Source: a virus
Strand: one strand, 5' to 3'
Length of the DNA stretch: 64,000 nucleotides
IMG/VR virus record: IMGVR_UViG_3300050821_004459
Span: 31,454-95,453 of that record
Shown here: positions 40,813 through 47,984 of the stretch, one piece after another
How the letters are laid out: every line of letters begins with the position of its first letter
Position numbering within the stretch: the first letter of the stretch is position 1
Program-made: the position numbers and the translations under genes
The notes under the pieces: model-generated
What the model was told of the DNA's origin: nothing
Database searches by the model: none
Seen by the model: only the letters and a program-made list of their open reading frames with translations

Positions 40813-41074
40813 TGCCTTGGGCTTTCTTTGCATCAACAATCGCCTGACTAACGGCCCGATCCTTCGACTCCCGCAGCTTGTCAAGCGCAATGGTGAGCTG
40901 CGGCCCATCCTGAAGAGACTGAATGAGGTCAATTGCAAGAGTAGCGAACCTTACGCTGGTCTGCCTAGGCAGACCCTCCGGGAGATGCCCATACTCGAAC
41001 CAGAGCATTTTCTCCTGAGTAGCAATATGCCTTGTTTCTAGCACATCTCCCCAGTCGGGCACCGGCTCAGACAT
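40799..41074 (-). CDS. Acb2/Tad1-like hairpin-domain protein, candidate anti-CBASS sponge
   Basis: 91 residues from ATG 41074. Residues 24-80 (WFEYGHLPEGLPRQTSVRFA, TLAIDLIQSLQDGPQLTIAL, DKLRESKDRAVSQAIVDA) match the two-helix hairpin pattern of the Acb2/Tad1 family: aromatic and LP at the start, a helix, a polar turn DGP, then an ALxxLxESKDAAVxA helix. Acb2 proteins bind cyclic di- and trinucleotides and block CBASS and some other nucleotide-signal defences. It sits among small accessory genes upstream of the portal. Identification is by pattern only; close relatives in actinophages are often annotated only as hypothetical. Confidence 0.6.
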   Translation of the reverse strand: MSEPVPDWGDVLETRHIATQEKMLWFEYGHLPEGLPRQTSVRFATLAIDLIQSLQDGPQLTIALDKLRESKDRAVSQAIVDAKKAQGNGNS

Positions 41075-41327
41075 CTGTGGCCTCCGGCTCCGGTTGTCCA
41101 AATGTCTCAACGGTGAATGCCTTCCGGATACGCGGGTCCATGATCTTGTAAATACGTTCATCAAGGAGGACGTCCAATACCATGGTAGCAGCGCCGCCCG
41201 GGGAGAGCTTTATTGACACATCGACAATGCTGTTCATCATGTCCGTCGGGATAATGCCGACTTCGGCAAGCTCCCTGCAGAACTCGACGGCCATAAGTAC
41301 TCTTGGTTTTTCATTATTATTCAGCAT
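41067..41327 (-). CDS. Hypothetical protein
   Basis: 86 residues with helices (RVLMAVEFCRELAEVGIIPT, TMVLDVLLDERIYKIMDPRI) and an acidic end. Overlaps the Acb2-like gene by 8 bases and the gene before it by 7. No motif or family recognised. Its conserved-looking LPGGAA-like segment (KLSPGGAATMV) may be a turn. Confidence 0.6.
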   Translation of the reverse strand: MLNNNEKPRVLMAVEFCRELAEVGIIPTDMMNSIVDVSIKLSPGGAATMVLDVLLDERIYKIMDPRIRKAFTVETFGQPEPEATDV

Positions 41328-41743
41328 GGTAGTGTGCCCGTCTGCGGAGGGAACTGGCTGATTTGGCCTTTTCTCTTCTCCTGCTGGGCTGCCTTGCGGA
41401 AGTGATCGATCATCATCTCCGCGATGAGATCGCGCATAGCCTCTTTGTCCTGCGACAGGACCGTGAGCTTGACGTCATCGTCGACAACGACAATCGTAAC
41501 GCCCGGGATAAGCCCCCTTAGCCTGCTGCTGATCTCATGAGCCTCGTACTCGCTCAGGCTGCGGCGGAAGCTGAGCACAAGCGTCTCACCGGGCTTGACA
41601 GTAATGCCCTGGCTTATCCCGTCAATGTGCAGATCTGTGGGGGCGCGCAGCCCCTCCGACATACTCTTTATTTCCGTGTCATCACGCCAGTAGATGGGAC
41701 CGCCCCAGTCTGCTGAGGTTTCCAGATTACCCATGTCATTCAC
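41321..41743 (-). CDS. Hypothetical protein
   Basis: 140 residues if GTG 41743 is used (GTGA overlap with the previous stop); ATG 41734 is the alternative. Beta-rich core (TVKPGETLVLSFRRSLSEYE, GLIPGVTIVVVDDDVKLTVL) then a helical end. The pattern of FRRSLSEYEAHEISSRLRGL may form an amphipathic helix. Not assignable. Confidence 0.6.
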   Translation of the reverse strand: MNDMGNLETSADWGGPIYWRDDTEIKSMSEGLRAPTDLHIDGISQGITVKPGETLVLSFRRSLSEYEAHEISSRLRGLIPGVTIVVVDDDVKLTVLSQDKEAMRDLIAEMMIDHFRKAAQQEKRKGQISQFPPQTGTLPC

Positions 41744-41913
41744 TGGAAGTGCGTCCACTTCTGGTGCTTCGGGTCATCTGGGGTATTCATGGCGCTAATC
41801 ACGAGGCAGATACCGATCACGCCGACGAGGATTGCGATAACCTCAATCAGGCTTAGTCTGGTATTGATCCAGAACACGAAGCCAAGGATGATGAAGAAGA
41901 TGCCCGCTATCAT
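41740..41913 (-). CDS. Two-helix membrane protein (57 residues)
   Basis: ATG 41913 overlaps the previous stop (ATGA); stop TGA at 41740-41742 overlaps the next GTG. The protein has two transmembrane helices (MIAGIFFIILGFVFWI and LIEVIAILVGVIGICLVISA) joined by a short polar turn with Asn-Thr-Arg, and a polar tail ending KHQKWTHFQ. A small membrane hairpin coupled on both sides. No family. Confidence 0.65.
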   Translation of the reverse strand: MIAGIFFIILGFVFWINTRLSLIEVIAILVGVIGICLVISAMNTPDDPKHQKWTHFQ

Positions 41914-42251
41914 TTTTCTCTCGTGTTCATGTAGTAGACCGAGCCATCAGGGGTGTCGATGATTATCACGGGAGCATCCGGGAAGGTCATGAGCGCTGCG
42001 GTGAGAGCTGTGCCAATATCATCGTTGCTGAGAGCCACCGGAAAGTGTATTTTCTTCGATCCTGCGGGGGCGATGTCCCTAACCTGTTCGGCCAGCGTCA
42101 GGGGGATCTGACTACTTGCACTTGCCGTTCCCGCTTCCTCCGCTACCTTCCAGAACTCTTCGGCGTCACAGTCGATAACGTGCTCATCGACATACCAATT
42201 GATGCTGCCGTCGTCCGGGCTGTGCTGCTCTATTGCTTCTCTGATATTCAC
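41910..42251 (-). CDS. Hypothetical protein
   Basis: 113 residues, acidic and soluble. EEFWKVAEEAGTASASSQIP and LAEQVRDIAPAGSKKIHFPV, then a beta-like end (DAPVIIIDTPDGSVYYMNTR). Start overlaps the terminase stop by 4 bases. No family seen. Its coupling to terminase suggests a structural-operon role only. Confidence 0.6.
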   Translation of the reverse strand: MNIREAIEQHSPDDGSINWYVDEHVIDCDAEEFWKVAEEAGTASASSQIPLTLAEQVRDIAPAGSKKIHFPVALSNDDIGTALTAALMTFPDAPVIIIDTPDGSVYYMNTREK

Positions 42252-43672
42252 GCTGAGAAACTCCTGTACAGGGCACGAATGCCGAAGTCGCGGTCAGCTA
42301 TTGCGTAGCGCATAGCATCACAGCCGTCGTCATCAACCTTGGCTGGCTGCTCTTTGCCCTTGCCATCCCAGACATAGCCGGGGACTTCCTCGATGGTGCA
42401 GGTAGGCCGAGCACCCTCGACCAGATCAGGGTCGCGCTCCACAATGGCATCAGCGATCAGGAAGATCCTTGCCCTACCGTCACCCTCTTTGCGCAGCCTT
42501 GCCTGTACGGCCTCGATGCCCTCCAGTACCGCTTTGTGTGCTGGCTGGACAGTCATCTCCAACTCGCGCTCCAGGACTTCCCGGCCCTCAGCATCATGGT
42601 CCGCGACGATGTTAGTTGGCTTGGGTTCCAGCCACTCTCGCTCGCAGGCCTGCGGGGAATCAACCTTGCCAGTATGCTCGCAGCCCGACTTGACGCATGG
42701 AGCCACGATGTCGAGGATTCGCTTGGCGTGCTGGTCTACTGTACGGTGAGTATGATAGATCTCGCGATAGAGGAACATACGCCCGTCTGGATCCTCAGCC
42801 CAGCACTGAAGAACAAAGGGGTGAACGAAACCGAAGTCAACGGACCAGAACCGCGGCCAGCTAAATGGGATTCCTGCGGCATCCGTGGGCTCGTCCTCTG
42901 CGAGAAGTTCGCTGAAAGTCTGCCTGCTCATAACGTGAGTATGCTGCTGGAAGTCCTCGTAGATCACGCCCTCAGCCGCGACCCAGTTGCCCTTGCGTAG
43001 CCTCTGGTATCGGACACCGGTTAGGCCATCGAGCTTGCTGATGTAGTCCGCACCCTTGGGAGTAATCTCACCACTGGGCGTGAATAGCATGGGGTTATCT
43101 TCGTGCGTGCTGTGCAGCATCCGGGTCTTGCCCTCGTCACAGCGTCGCTTCAGCCAGTGCGTAGGGGCAGACGGGTTACAGTCCGCGAGGATCTGCTGGA
43201 AGGAAACACGCCAGTTCCGGAGCCGGGTGGTGATTGTCTCCCAGTCATTCTCGGTTAGCTCGGTAGCTTCCTGCACGTAGACCACATCATACTCGGATGA
43301 CATGATCTTCATGGAGTTGTCCATACCGCCGATAGCCACGACGCTCTTGTTGCGGTATTTGTAGCTCGGCGGGTCCTGGGCGCTACCACCGTAGAACCAG
43401 ACATGCCCGGACTCGATGGCCTCAGTTGCTACGAACTTCTGCCAGGTCACGAGGGCAGTGGAGGATAGCGTGGTCGCCGTCTTCCGGCAGATCAGGTAAC
43501 GGCTTCCGGGGTTAGCAAGAGCCATAAGGTGCAGCTTCTCCAGGCAAGCACGTGACTTACCTGTACCCGCTGGCCCGGCAATGAGGACTTCCGGGTCACG
43601 CGCCTTTAGTACCAGTCGGCAGGCTCCTCGCGGGCCATACCTATGTATATTGGACTCTTGCTGCTGTGTTAC
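42248..43672 (-). CDS. terL: Terminase large subunit; start codon not identifiable
   Basis: The packaging motor: Walker A GPAGTGKSR at 43577-43551, a Walker B-like VVYVQEATEL with catalytic Glu, coupling and nuclease motifs (FWSVDFGFVHPF, VADHDAEGREVLE, DDDGCDAMRYA). The first ATG in frame is at 43525, after Walker A, so it cannot be the true start. The frame is open to 43705 but has no ATG, GTG or TTG; the conserved N-terminal block (TQVT, HRYGPRGACRLVLKARDPEV) is present. The coordinate 43672 marks a GTA codon about 10 bases after a GGAG site and is approximate. It may be about 474 residues. Confidence 0.85.
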   Translation of the reverse strand, partial: VTQQQESNIHRYGPRGACRLVLKARDPEVLIAGPAGTGKSRACLEKLHLMALANPGSRYLICRKTATTLSSTALVTWQKFVATEAIESGHVWFYGGSAQDPPSYKYRNKSVVAIGGMDNSMKIMSSEYDVVYVQEATELTENDWETITTRLRNWRVSFQQILADCNPSAPTHWLKRRCDEGKTRMLHSTHEDNPMLFTPSGEITPKGADYISKLDGLTGVRYQRLRKGNWVAAEGVIYEDFQQHTHVMSRQTFSELLAEDEPTDAAGIPFSWPRFWSVDFGFVHPFVLQCWAEDPDGRMFLYREIYHTHRTVDQHAKRILDIVAPCVKSGCEHTGKVDSPQACEREWLEPKPTNIVADHDAEGREVLERELEMTVQPAHKAVLEGIEAVQARLRKEGDGRARIFLIADAIVERDPDLVEGARPTCTIEEVPGYVWDGKGKEQPAKVDDDGCDAMRYAIADRDFGIRALYRSFSA

Positions 43673-43697
43673 TTGGGTTCTACTCCGGTAGCAATGC

Positions 43698-44051
43698 TTA
43701 TGTGCTTATTTCAATTTCCTGCGATGAACTACTAATCCGGATCTTGTCGCCAATTTCAAGCTGACCCTGGGCAATAAGTTTTTCTGCCTGCGGGCTCTTC
43801 AGCCATTTGTCAATTAGTGCTTTTCTTTCCTGATATTCATTCTCGGTCATCTGCCTGTGGGGACGGATGCCTTGTGTGCTTGTGCCGTTGCTGTCTTTCT
43901 GCATGTCCGCAGCGGCTAGTGGGATGCACTGCTGGAAGAGCGTGCATCTTGGGTCGAGGTCACAGCCAGTATCTATGTTGATATTGCAGGCCCCATAGGG
44001 AGAGTAGCCCGCGCTGTTGTTCTGGTAAAGGCTGTGACCGCCAACGTTCAC
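43698..44051 (-). CDS. Hypothetical Cys-containing protein
   Basis: 117 residues. The N-terminal 45 residues hold CNINIDTGCDLDPRCTLFQQ and another Cys (four in all), a potential zinc or disulfide site; the rest is helical and charged (ENEYQERKALIDKWLKSPQA) with a basic turn and a Ser/Ile-rich end. It is the gene immediately before the large terminase. Unknown function. Confidence 0.6.
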   Translation of the reverse strand: MNVGGHSLYQNNSAGYSPYGACNINIDTGCDLDPRCTLFQQCIPLAAADMQKDSNGTSTQGIRPHRQMTENEYQERKALIDKWLKSPQAEKLIAQGQLEIGDKIRISSSSQEIEIST

Positions 44052-44254
44052 GCTGTTACCTCGAAAACGCCATTATTGCATCTGGCCTGAACCGTGCCAT
44101 CGATAGATGCAGTAACAATGGGGAAGTTCAGGCCACGCTCATCTAGAGAAGCCACGAGCCGGAGCATACCTCTGGCAATGCACTTACTTGCAGGCGAAAG
44201 CTGAACAGCAAGATAATGCTCGGCCTCATCGAGGTACGCTGTGTGCATACTCAT
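44048..44254 (-). CDS. Hypothetical protein
   Basis: 68 residues from ATG 44254; the frame is open to 44344 but that lies in the previous gene. Mixed alpha/beta: HTAYLDEAEHYLAVQLSPAS, ASIDGTVQARCNNGVFEV. Starts 2 bases after the previous stop. No family recognised; perhaps a small accessory of the packaging region. Confidence 0.55.
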   Translation of the reverse strand: MSMHTAYLDEAEHYLAVQLSPASKCIARGMLRLVASLDERGLNFPIVTASIDGTVQARCNNGVFEVTA

Positions 44255-44255
44255 G

Positions 44256-44690
44256 CTATGCCTGTGCCTGTACTTGCTGTTGATCTGGCGTGTTCGCTGT
44301 GGAGCGGAAGATTGCATTGACGTAAGAGCTGTCATTCTTGCCAAGCCTGCGGAGCACGTTCATCCGGATCGGGGTCAGAATCCCCTCCCGGTACATGGCC
44401 ATATCGATCGCATCCGCGAGCGGCCCGGTAATGGGCTCTGGCAGGCTACTGACCGGCCGTAGCAGCCTCGCATCAACGCTAGCCAGGAACTGCGGAAGAC
44501 AGCGCGGGCAGCGAACCTGAAAGTTCGGCTGATTGGTGGTCTGTGCCTTCCACTCAGCCTCATGTCCCTTGCAGAACGCGAACTCAGATCCCTCAATCTT
44601 GCAGGGGTGAACGTAATTGGCCTGGTTCCCGCATACCCGGCCAGTCTTCTTGTTCCTGATGTCACAGAAGACGCCATCTTCAGTTCTCAT
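44256..44690 (-). CDS. Zinc-binding protein
   Basis: 144 residues with several zinc-ligand motifs: CDIRNKKTGRVCG, VHPCKIEG, FAFCKGHE and VRCPRCLPQF. The second half is helical (LADAIDMAMYREGILTPIRM, VLRRLGKNDSSYVNAIFRST) and may bind nucleic acid or protein. It starts with a 4-base overlap. No specific family assigned. Confidence 0.65.
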   Translation of the reverse strand: MRTEDGVFCDIRNKKTGRVCGNQANYVHPCKIEGSEFAFCKGHEAEWKAQTTNQPNFQVRCPRCLPQFLASVDARLLRPVSSLPEPITGPLADAIDMAMYREGILTPIRMNVLRRLGKNDSSYVNAIFRSTANTPDQQQVQAQA

Positions 44691-45055
44691 GCGACGTCCT
44701 TGGGCGTAGTATTTGTTTCTGGTGGTGTAGTGGAGCTGGTTGAGGGTGGTGCTGTGCTGAGGGTCTTCTCTGTGGTATTCGGGAGGACTACTAGGGGCCT
44801 GTCGCTCTTCATTGCGGCCTGGAAGTTGGCCTTGAGTTCCCGGAGCTGCTTCGGCGGATACATGTTCAGGGCAATGTGGGTCGTCAGGTAACCGACTAGC
44901 GCAGGCAGGATAATGTAGAGGGAAGTGGCTACCGGGGCAGGGGTCGCACCATGGAACACATACGTCTGCAGTAGCCAGTTGGCAAGCCCTATCAGCGCGA
45001 GGGAGCCCGCGCTGATGTTTCTGGGGTCGGTAGCGATCGCTGTTGCCGTGGCCAT
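44687..45055 (-). CDS. Membrane protein (holin-like layout)
   Basis: 122 residues with two or three hydrophobic segments (ISAGSLALIGLANWLLQTYV, ATSLYIILPALVGYLTTHIA), a positively charged stretch, then a Thr/Pro/Ser-rich tail. The arrangement is like a small phage holin, but it is far from the endolysin and may be unrelated to lysis. Coupled to the zinc protein gene by overlap. Confidence 0.6.
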   Translation of the reverse strand: MATATAIATDPRNISAGSLALIGLANWLLQTYVFHGATPAPVATSLYIILPALVGYLTTHIALNMYPPKQLRELKANFQAAMKSDRPLVVLPNTTEKTLSTAPPSTSSTTPPETNTTPKDVA

Positions 45056-45057
45056 TG

Positions 45058-45351
45058 CTATTTGTTCTCTTCTTCCTGCGCTAGCTCATGAATCTTTTCA
45101 TCATTCTTGCCGTTCAGGAAGTAATCCTGGATTTGCAGCGACCGGTTGAGGATTTTGGCTGTGCCCTCAAACCGGGCGGCCAGACCAGACAGGGCCGGTG
45201 GAGGCTCGCAGGGCGTCACCTCGGCCGGTGGAGTGCTCCACTGAGCAAGGCCCTGCGAGCCTGTGCCCTCGAACCTGATATTTGGGAGTTCCTGCGCTAG
45301 CATGTGGTAGAACTCGGGCGGGAGGAGTTGACTTGCTTTTGTGATCCTCAT
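45058..45351 (-). CDS. Hypothetical protein
   Basis: 97 residues: a helix (LLPPEFYHMLAQELPNIRFE), a Pro-rich middle (TPPAEVTPCEPPPALSGLAA) and a charged helical end (NDEKIHELAQEEEN). Ribosome site and 4-base overlap with the previous gene support it. No known family. It lies between two small membrane proteins. Confidence 0.6.
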   Translation of the reverse strand: MRITKASQLLPPEFYHMLAQELPNIRFEGTGSQGLAQWSTPPAEVTPCEPPPALSGLAARFEGTAKILNRSLQIQDYFLNGKNDEKIHELAQEEENK

Positions 45352-45524
45352 CTGTTGTGCCTCGCTAGGCCCGCTGCTATGATTGCTGTGCAGAAGGTGT
45401 AAAACCCGATCGCCTCGGGGGTGTTCTTGCCGAGTCCGATTAGGTCCGAGATCCCTATTGCCAGGCCGATAATGACTGCTACTGCCAAATCTTTTGGTGT
45501 TACGTCTTTGCTCCTATTTGGCAT
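45348..45524 (-). CDS. Small two-helix membrane protein
   Basis: 58 residues from ATG 45524 (three upstream codons in frame are less likely). KDLAVAVIIGLAIGISDLIG and AIGFYTFCTAIIAAGLARH form a hydrophobic hairpin with Pro/Asp and Lys turns. Adjacent to two other short membrane genes; holin-like in size but not recognisable as a specific family. Confidence 0.6.
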   Translation of the reverse strand: MPNRSKDVTPKDLAVAVIIGLAIGISDLIGLGKNTPEAIGFYTFCTAIIAAGLARHNR

Positions 45525-45633
45525 GATCATCATCCCGGAACAGGATCCAGTCTAGGTCACCATAGATGAGGGCTAGCAGCGCGAGGGCGGGGATACCGAG
45601 GATGGCCGAGAGGACCGCGTAGAATATCTCCAT
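45514..45633 (-). CDS. Single-pass membrane protein of 39 residues
   Basis: ATG 45633 (TAATG overlap with the previous stop) to TAG 45514-45516. The product has one hydrophobic helix (IFYAVLSAILGIPALALLAL) followed by an acidic tail ending in FRDDDHAK. It overlaps the next gene by 11 bases. Both couplings and the good helix support a real gene despite its size. Confidence 0.6.
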   Translation of the reverse strand: MEIFYAVLSAILGIPALALLALIYGDLDWILFRDDDHAK

Positions 45634-45827
45634 TAGGTCAGGGACTCCATACTGCGGCTGCGGGATTCCATGATGGCCTTTTCCACCTCTGGCCAGTCAT
45701 CGCCAAAATCTACCGGGTACTGCTTTGCCCCATCGCGTAGGTCGATGAAGTCCACGCCCTCTGCATCGCCCACAATCTCTAGGTACTTCATGAATACCGT
45801 GCGCCAGTCGGTAGTTGTATTTGTCAC
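45633..45827 (-). CDS. Hypothetical acidic protein
   Basis: 64 residues: DWRTVFMKYLEIVGDAEGVD, FIDLRDGAKQYPVDFGDDWP, EVEKAIMESRS. Soluble, negatively charged, likely one alpha/beta unit. First gene after the small terminase, 4-base overlap. No family. Confidence 0.6.
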   Translation of the reverse strand: MTNTTTDWRTVFMKYLEIVGDAEGVDFIDLRDGAKQYPVDFGDDWPEVEKAIMESRSRSMESLT

Positions 45828-46870
45828 GTCAGGGACTCCAGGATGTCGTCGCCTGTGTCCTGCTCGATGACGTACCGGATGCTCTTGTCCTCTTGCTCTG
45901 CATCCTTCTTCTGCTTGTTCGGGGCGTACTCATCCGCGACTGCCCTCAGGACTGCGATCTTGGCACGGAGCAGGTTCTGGTGACGCCGGGAGCCCAGCAG
46001 CAGGTCGGTGTCGAAGACGTCACCCTTGACCATGCTATCACTACCACTGAGGATTGCCTCTTCCTCAAGCTTCTGCTTGGTGTTCTTCCGCATGACCTCG
46101 ATGACCAGATCGATGTCCTCGAAGTCGCTCTGCAGCTCGCTGATGCGGTTCTGCCGCTTGGAGATCCAGAGACCAGCACTCTCAATCGCGAGCTGCCCGG
46201 CTAGCGCAGCGCGAACCTCAGAGATCTCGTGCTCGTATGTCTCTTTGAAGTCCTCGATGATCTCGACAGGGACGCCAACGCTATCAGCGATGGATCTGCT
46301 TGTCCATTCACCCATGGCGAGGTCACGGATCAGGGCCATCCGCGCCCGGCCCCGGTAGAGCTGGGATGGGTCTAGGTTCCGGCTGACTGGCCTTGGCTTG
46401 GGCTCTGCAGGCTTCCCGTCCATAGTGTGCATGCCATCGGACGTGTGCCTATTGGGGTCATAGACGTGGTCTTCCGGTTCATTGCTGTTGCTGTGTGTTA
46501 GAGCGGGGGTGCTGAGGGACTCTCCCGCCAGCTCGGACTCATCTAGGGCAGCATCGTTGTCTTGCTCCGTTACCGGGGGCGAGCTGACTGACTCGGGCTG
46601 AGCTGACCTATGAACAGCCTTCCGCCGCACGGCTGGCGTTACCCGCGTGACGGGGGGCGTCAACGAGGGTGTCGCCGCATCATCTGCGTTCTTTGCCGTG
46701 TTTGCCACTGCCACCCGGCGTCTAACCGGAGCCTTTGCCTTTGCTGCCCTTGGATCCGAAGCACTTTTAGTCGTGCTAGGGGTGCGAGCCGCTGACTGGC
46801 GTGAGCGTGACGCGCCTACGCTACGCGCCGCCCCGCCATCGCCTGCTTCTTGCGCTTCCCTGCCTGACAT
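45824..46870 (-). CDS. terS: Terminase small subunit with long disordered N-terminus
   Basis: 348 residues, much longer than most small terminases. Residues 1-165 are low-complexity (Ala, Arg, Ser, Thr, Pro; KAKAPVRRRVAVANTA) and likely disordered and basic. From about 170 comes a helix-turn-helix (LIRDLAMGEWTSRSIADSVG, VPVEIIEDFKETYEHEI) and a long helical, oligomer-forming region (LQSDFEDIDLVIEVMRKNTK). The protein recognises the packaging site and feeds DNA to TerL. It is the first gene of the - strand structural cluster, with GGAG before ATG. Confidence 0.75.
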   Translation of the reverse strand: MSGREAQEAGDGGAARSVGASRSRQSAARTPSTTKSASDPRAAKAKAPVRRRVAVANTAKNADDAATPSLTPPVTRVTPAVRRKAVHRSAQPESVSSPPVTEQDNDAALDESELAGESLSTPALTHSNSNEPEDHVYDPNRHTSDGMHTMDGKPAEPKPRPVSRNLDPSQLYRGRARMALIRDLAMGEWTSRSIADSVGVPVEIIEDFKETYEHEISEVRAALAGQLAIESAGLWISKRQNRISELQSDFEDIDLVIEVMRKNTKQKLEEEAILSGSDSMVKGDVFDTDLLLGSRRHQNLLRAKIAVLRAVADEYAPNKQKKDAEQEDKSIRYVIEQDTGDDILESLT

Positions 46871-46951
46871 GTCTCTCCAGCACTCCCGAGAGCCGCACCG
46901 GGGTTACCGGCCCCAGTTTCGCTCTGCCTGACCCCAGGCCTCTTCGACCTG

Positions 46952-46957
46952 AGTATA
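46952..46957 (-). promoter_or_regulatory. Putative -10 element (TATACT) for the structural operon
   Basis: On the - strand TATACT sits about 80 bases before the TerS start, giving a normal 5' leader with GGAG before ATG. The spacing-appropriate -35 region has no good match to TTGACA, so a phage-modified or extended -10 promoter is possible. Confidence 0.4.
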
Positions 46958-47045
46958 GCCTATTATCGCGGATTTGGGTAGGGTATCGCCAAATTTCTAC
47001 TATCCCCGCAGGTAAACCCGGGTTTCCCTTCTCCCGTGCATAGAG

Positions 47046-47051
47046 TATACT
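47046..47051 (+). promoter_or_regulatory. Putative -10 element (TATACT) of a leaderless transcript
   Basis: TATACT ends 7 bases before ATG 47059, so transcription would start at or next to the start codon. No ribosome-binding site lies before that ATG. The layout matches the one at 52960-52972. Confidence 0.5.
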
Positions 47052-47058
47052 TCCGGGT

Positions 47059-47268
47059 ATGCAAAGATACCGCCGCCGTGTTCGCTCCGGCCGTCCCAAC
47101 CGTCCCGTCGGCCCTAGTGTCCGATCCAATCACATCAACGTCATCGTAGCGGCCCTCTTCGTCTGCTGGCCGTTCTTCCTGCCCCGTCCCTACTGGTGGC
47201 CTGTCCTGGCAGGCTGGGTGCTCTTCCTAGTGGTCATCGTTGGAGTATGCAGGCTCTCCCGCAGGTAG
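47059..47268 (+). CDS. Small membrane protein
   Basis: 69 residues: a strongly basic start (RYRRRVRSGRPNRP) then two hydrophobic segments (HINVIVAALFVCWPFFLP and WWPVLAGWVLFLVVIVGVCR). It would be a membrane hairpin with the basic end inside. First rightward gene after the divergent region, with a -10 element but no ribosome site, suggesting leaderless translation. No family recognised. Confidence 0.6.
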   Translation: MQRYRRRVRSGRPNRPVGPSVRSNHINVIVAALFVCWPFFLPRPYWWPVLAGWVLFLVVIVGVCRLSRR

Positions 47269-47271
47269 TCT

Positions 47272-47309
47272 GACTGCACTTTCCAGAAAACATGGAAAAC
47301 TGTGTTAGC
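47272..47309 (+). repeat. Imperfect direct repeat, copy 1
   Basis: A 38-base unit that starts GACTGCA and ends AAAACTGTGTTAGC, repeated 16 bases later (47326-47362) with about 80 percent identity. It lies in a gene-free stretch downstream of the first rightward gene. Such paired units may bind a regulator. Confidence 0.65.
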
Positions 47310-47325
47310 GCAATTTCGGATTTAC

Positions 47326-47362
47326 GACTGCAGTCTTCAGAAACAGCTAAAACTGTGTTAGC
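47326..47362 (+). repeat. Imperfect direct repeat, copy 2
   Basis: Second copy of the unit at 47272-47309, one base shorter, ending in the same AAAACTGTGTTAGC. Confidence 0.65.
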
Positions 47363-47380
47363 AGATGAAAGAGAAGCTCG

Positions 47381-47398
47381 AACAGCGCTAGCGCTGTT
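47381..47398. repeat. Perfect 18-base palindrome
   Basis: AACAGCGCTAGCGCTGTT reads the same on both strands. It may be an operator or the stem of a weak terminator, as a run of six T follows at 47407-47412. Confidence 0.55.
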
Positions 47399-47984
47399 GC
47401 GGAACATTTTTTGAGTACTGGTCCATCGCGCGTCTCCATTCGAACTGACGTTCGACATTCCCTACTATCCCGGTCGGAATGGTCGACCCCGCTTGGACCA
47501 GCTACGGAGGGTAGCGGATGGTAACTGAGAGCGACGACATTCCCGACCATTCCGGTAGGAACAGTTCCTAGGAGTGGTTTGGTAAGGGTTAGCGGAGGGT
47601 AGCCGTGCGGCTACGGAGAGGAACTGCATTCCGTTACCGAAACGAGACCAAAAATCGGCCGAAAATGCTTCCGTTCAACGCATTTCTCCGGTAGGATTGC
47701 CCTAGAAGGGCAGGACGGAAACGGAGCGGGAAGGGAGGTGCGGGGGCGGGGCGGCCGCCGGACGGACGCGGGAAGGGCCCCCGTAGGGGTCGCGCCCGCG
47801 AGAAGCAGGGCAGAGAAGTCCGAGAGGACAGTCGCATCTTGATAACTCAACAGCGGAGAATTCTTCTCTCCTCGGCGTGCGTAGCGCGCGGATGGGGACC
47901 GACGGGACGGCCGGTAGGTAGGCCGATCTGCGGTCCCGCGTCCGGGCGGTATCGGACCGACCCGAATCCCAGAGGAGTAGAATC

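Larger units (their letters stand above)
46871..47058. promoter_or_regulatory. Divergent promoter region
   Basis: The intergenic stretch separates leftward structural and rightward gene clusters. It carries a TATACT -10-like hexamer for each direction (46952-46957 reading leftward; 47046-47051 reading rightward) and runs of pyrimidines. Clear -35 hexamers were not seen. This region is expected to hold the late promoter for the structural operon. Confidence 0.55.
47269..47984. other. 716-base non-coding region rich in repeats and palindromes
   Basis: No credible gene on either strand. It holds the paired 38-base repeats, a perfect 18-base palindrome (AACAGCGCTAGCGCTGTT, 47381-47398) with a T-run 8 bases later, an inverted pair built on CGACCATTCCG (about 47478 and 47546), a short hairpin GTAGCCG-TG-CGGCTAC near 47604 and recurring GGGTAGC blocks. 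GC content rises toward 47985. Likely a regulatory or packaging region; its function is not readable. Confidence 0.5.

Noticed and set aside
43615-43615. CTG as the definite start of the large terminase
   Set aside because: It lies after the first conserved residues and has no ribosome site before it; it is kept only as one of several possible starts.
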